A stretch of 64,000 bases of DNA from the NCBI RefSeq assembly GCF_007827955.1, contig NZ_VITR01000007.1, positions 62,001 to 126,000 of the forward strand, written 5' to 3'. The notes below the pieces were generated by a model. It did no database searches. It was not told where the DNA came from and saw only the letters and a list, made by a program, of their open reading frames with translations. Both the position numbers and the translations under genes were made by a program. Shown one piece after another: positions 62,829 through 64,000 of the stretch. This DNA is from Nitrospirillum pindoramense. GTDB taxonomy: Bacteria > Pseudomonadota > Alphaproteobacteria > Azospirillales > Azospirillaceae. Positions within the stretch are counted from its first letter, which is position 1, and every line of letters begins with the position of its first letter.

Positions 62829-63629
62829 ATGCGGACGAGTGCGGCGCACGCTGTTCTGAGCGGAATGTTGGTGGTGCTCGCCTGTTGGCCGTTCTCTCCC
62901 ATGCCGAGGCGGGTGGAGGCGGCGGAGCGGGTGTTCCAACCGCTTGCTGCCCGGGTTCCCTTCGGATTTCCTCCGGTCAGGGAATACGTCTTCTATGCCG
63001 TCGCGCCGCGTCCCGTATCCAAAATCACCACACACTCCTTTCGCAGGTTTCCTCCAGCCTATCCGGCGGAATCGCGTGCCCGAAAGGAAGAAGGCACTGT
63101 CATCTTCACCGCGTTGTGCGACATGAAGCATAGAATTTTCGACGCCGAGATCGTACACAGCAGCGGTCATGAACGACTGGACGCCTCGGTGGTGGCGGCT
63201 GCCCAATCCTTGCGATGGCGTTGCGTGCGCCCACCGGGCAGTGATCCGACTCTCGCCTCCTTCGCGAGCGGCAGCTATAGCTTCCAACTGACCCAGGCGA
63301 ACCCACCAGCCAAGTCCGTCACCCCAGTCACGCCCGGTAAAGCCACGGCCAGAATCGAAACGCTTTCCTTCAGAAGACACCCGCCGGCCTATCCGACCGC
63401 GTCATTAAGGCTGGGCGAGGAAGGCCAAGTCGTCTTCGAAGCCCTATGCGATGCGAACGGCTGGGTTTCGGATGCCAGGATCAGAACGAGCAGCAATCAT
63501 GACCGCCTGGACGAAGCGGTCGTAAGGGCCGCCCAATCTCACCAATGGCGATGCAGCCCCATTTCCCAAAAAGATCGATACCGCCAGACATGGGCGAAGA
63601 TGGTCTATCGCTTTCAGCTGCCGACGTGA
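62829..63629 (+). CDS. Secreted protein with two TonB C-terminal-like domains (2)
   Basis: A 266-residue relative of the gene at 59710. The N-terminus (LSGMLVVLACWPF) looks like a signal peptide ending near VEAAE. Two TonB_C-like domains follow, at about 65-160 (SFRRFPPAYPAESRARKEEG, SSGHERLDASVVAAAQSLRW) and 178-265 (SFRRHPPAYPTASLRLGEEG, SSNHDRLDEAVVRAAQSHQW). The two halves are clearly duplicated and each has two Cys. A linker KSVTPVTPGKATAR joins them. GC content is lower than in most neighbours. It is convergent with recR, 23 nt between stops. Confidence 0.8.
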   Translation: MRTSAAHAVLSGMLVVLACWPFSPMPRRVEAAERVFQPLAARVPFGFPPVREYVFYAVAPRPVSKITTHSFRRFPPAYPAESRARKEEGTVIFTALCDMKHRIFDAEIVHSSGHERLDASVVAAAQSLRWRCVRPPGSDPTLASFASGSYSFQLTQANPPAKSVTPVTPGKATARIETLSFRRHPPAYPTASLRLGEEGQVVFEALCDANGWVSDARIRTSSNHDRLDEAVVRAAQSHQWRCSPISQKDRYRQTWAKMVYRFQLPT

Positions 63630-63652
63630 AGAACACTGCCACCCACGCCGCC

Positions 63653-64000
63653 TCACCCCAGCGTCCGCCGCGCCCGTAACGCCGCGGTCAGCGTGCCGTC
63701 GTCCAGGTAGTCCAGCTCGCCGCCCACAGGCACGCCGTGGGCCAGGCGGCTGATGGCGACGTTCAGGCCGGAGAGGCGGTCGGTCAGGTAATGGGCGGTG
63801 GTCTGGCCGCCGGCGGTGGCGTTCAGCGCCAGGATGACCTCGCGCACAGCCACGCCATCCGTGCCTTGGGCGACGCGGGCCAGCAGGCCGGGGACGGCCA
63901 AGTCGTCGGGGCCGATGCCGTCCAGGGCCGACAGGGTGCCGCCCAGCACGTGGTAGAGGCCGCGATAGGCGCCCGTGCGCTCCAGCGCCCACAGGTCGCC
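63653..64000 (-). CDS. recR: Recombination protein RecR (5' end outside window)
   Basis: The C-terminal 115 residues of RecR, a RecFOR pathway protein that loads RecA at gaps. Visible are the end of the zinc-finger/Toprim boundary ([20 protein letters not shown]), the Toprim acidic part in [39 protein letters not shown] and the family end [13 protein letters not shown]. The reading frame stays open to the window edge. dnaX and a YbaB-like gene would be expected upstream, outside the window. Confidence 0.93.
   Translation of the reverse strand, partial: GDLWALERTGAYRGLYHVLGGTLSALDGIGPDDLAVPGLLARVAQGTDGVAVREVILALNATAGGQTTAHYLTDRLSGLNVAISRLAHGVPVGGELDYLDDGTLTAALRARRTLG

Overview
The window is a GC-rich, densely packed chromosomal segment of an alphaproteobacterium. 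The best fit is Rhodospirillales, family Azospirillaceae (Azospirillum, Nitrospirillum or Niveispirillum type). Pointers to this are the hemC-hemD-Mic60-hemY order, a RegB/RegA redox pair, MmcB, DUF2336 and DUF1674 proteins, a CheY-CheZ pair with MotA/MotB, and the rpmH-rnpA-yidD-yidC-yihA-argB order. I saw no tRNA, rRNA, CRISPR array, transposase or prophage gene. Both ends cut a gene: a heparinase-like gene on the left and recR on the right.

Layout. 0-3.5 kb: heparinase-like protein, rpe, rsmB and a divergent DUF1674 gene. 3.7-6.5 kb: regA and regB. 6.7-16.2 kb: tetrapyrrole genes, namely cobT, cobS, a cobC-like phosphatase, a divergent CbiB-like gene, hemY, Mic60, hemD and hemC. 16.3-22 kb: tsaD, a higBA toxin-antitoxin module, a secreted amidohydrolase, gpsA, YciI, EVE and Rieske genes. 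22-27.5 kb: a small chemoreceptor-tip-like protein, acs, and mmcB with two coiled-coil membrane proteins. 27.8-32.3 kb: an ABC ATPase, a lipoprotein hydrolase, a ChbG/HpnK deacetylase and two RNA-modification enzymes. 32.4-37.4 kb: MotA/MotB-type stator genes, two secreted SCPU proteins, cheY and cheZ. 37.6-44.8 kb: cdd-deoC-deoA pyrimidine nucleoside salvage, a response regulator, a CDF metal exporter, tam and a TVP38 protein. 44.9-49.6 kb: rpmH to argB. 49.8-53.3 kb: a secreted protein, a DUF2336 protein and a diguanylate cyclase. 53.5-59.5 kb: a pyrimidine nucleotidase, dapD, dapE, a membrane protein, truA, fmt and def. 59.7-64 kb: two secreted proteins with tandem TonB C-terminal domains around a methyl-accepting chemotaxis protein, then recR.

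The most interesting signal is not a gene. Eight copies of an intergenic element of about 80-108 bp occur here. Seven start within about 35 nt after a stop codon, in the same orientation relative to the gene just upstream. Most copies can form three stems whose arms change between copies while pairing is kept, and the linkers between stems are conserved. This suggests a structured 3'-UTR or intra-operon RNA element, or a family of mobile palindromes. A second, unrelated palindrome family (AGAGC...GCTCT) occurs three times. Other points are a CheZ with two FliM-like CheY-binding motifs, a Mic60 with a helix-turn-helix front end, a CbiB-like protein without the family's signature residues, and paired palindromic operators in front of higBA.
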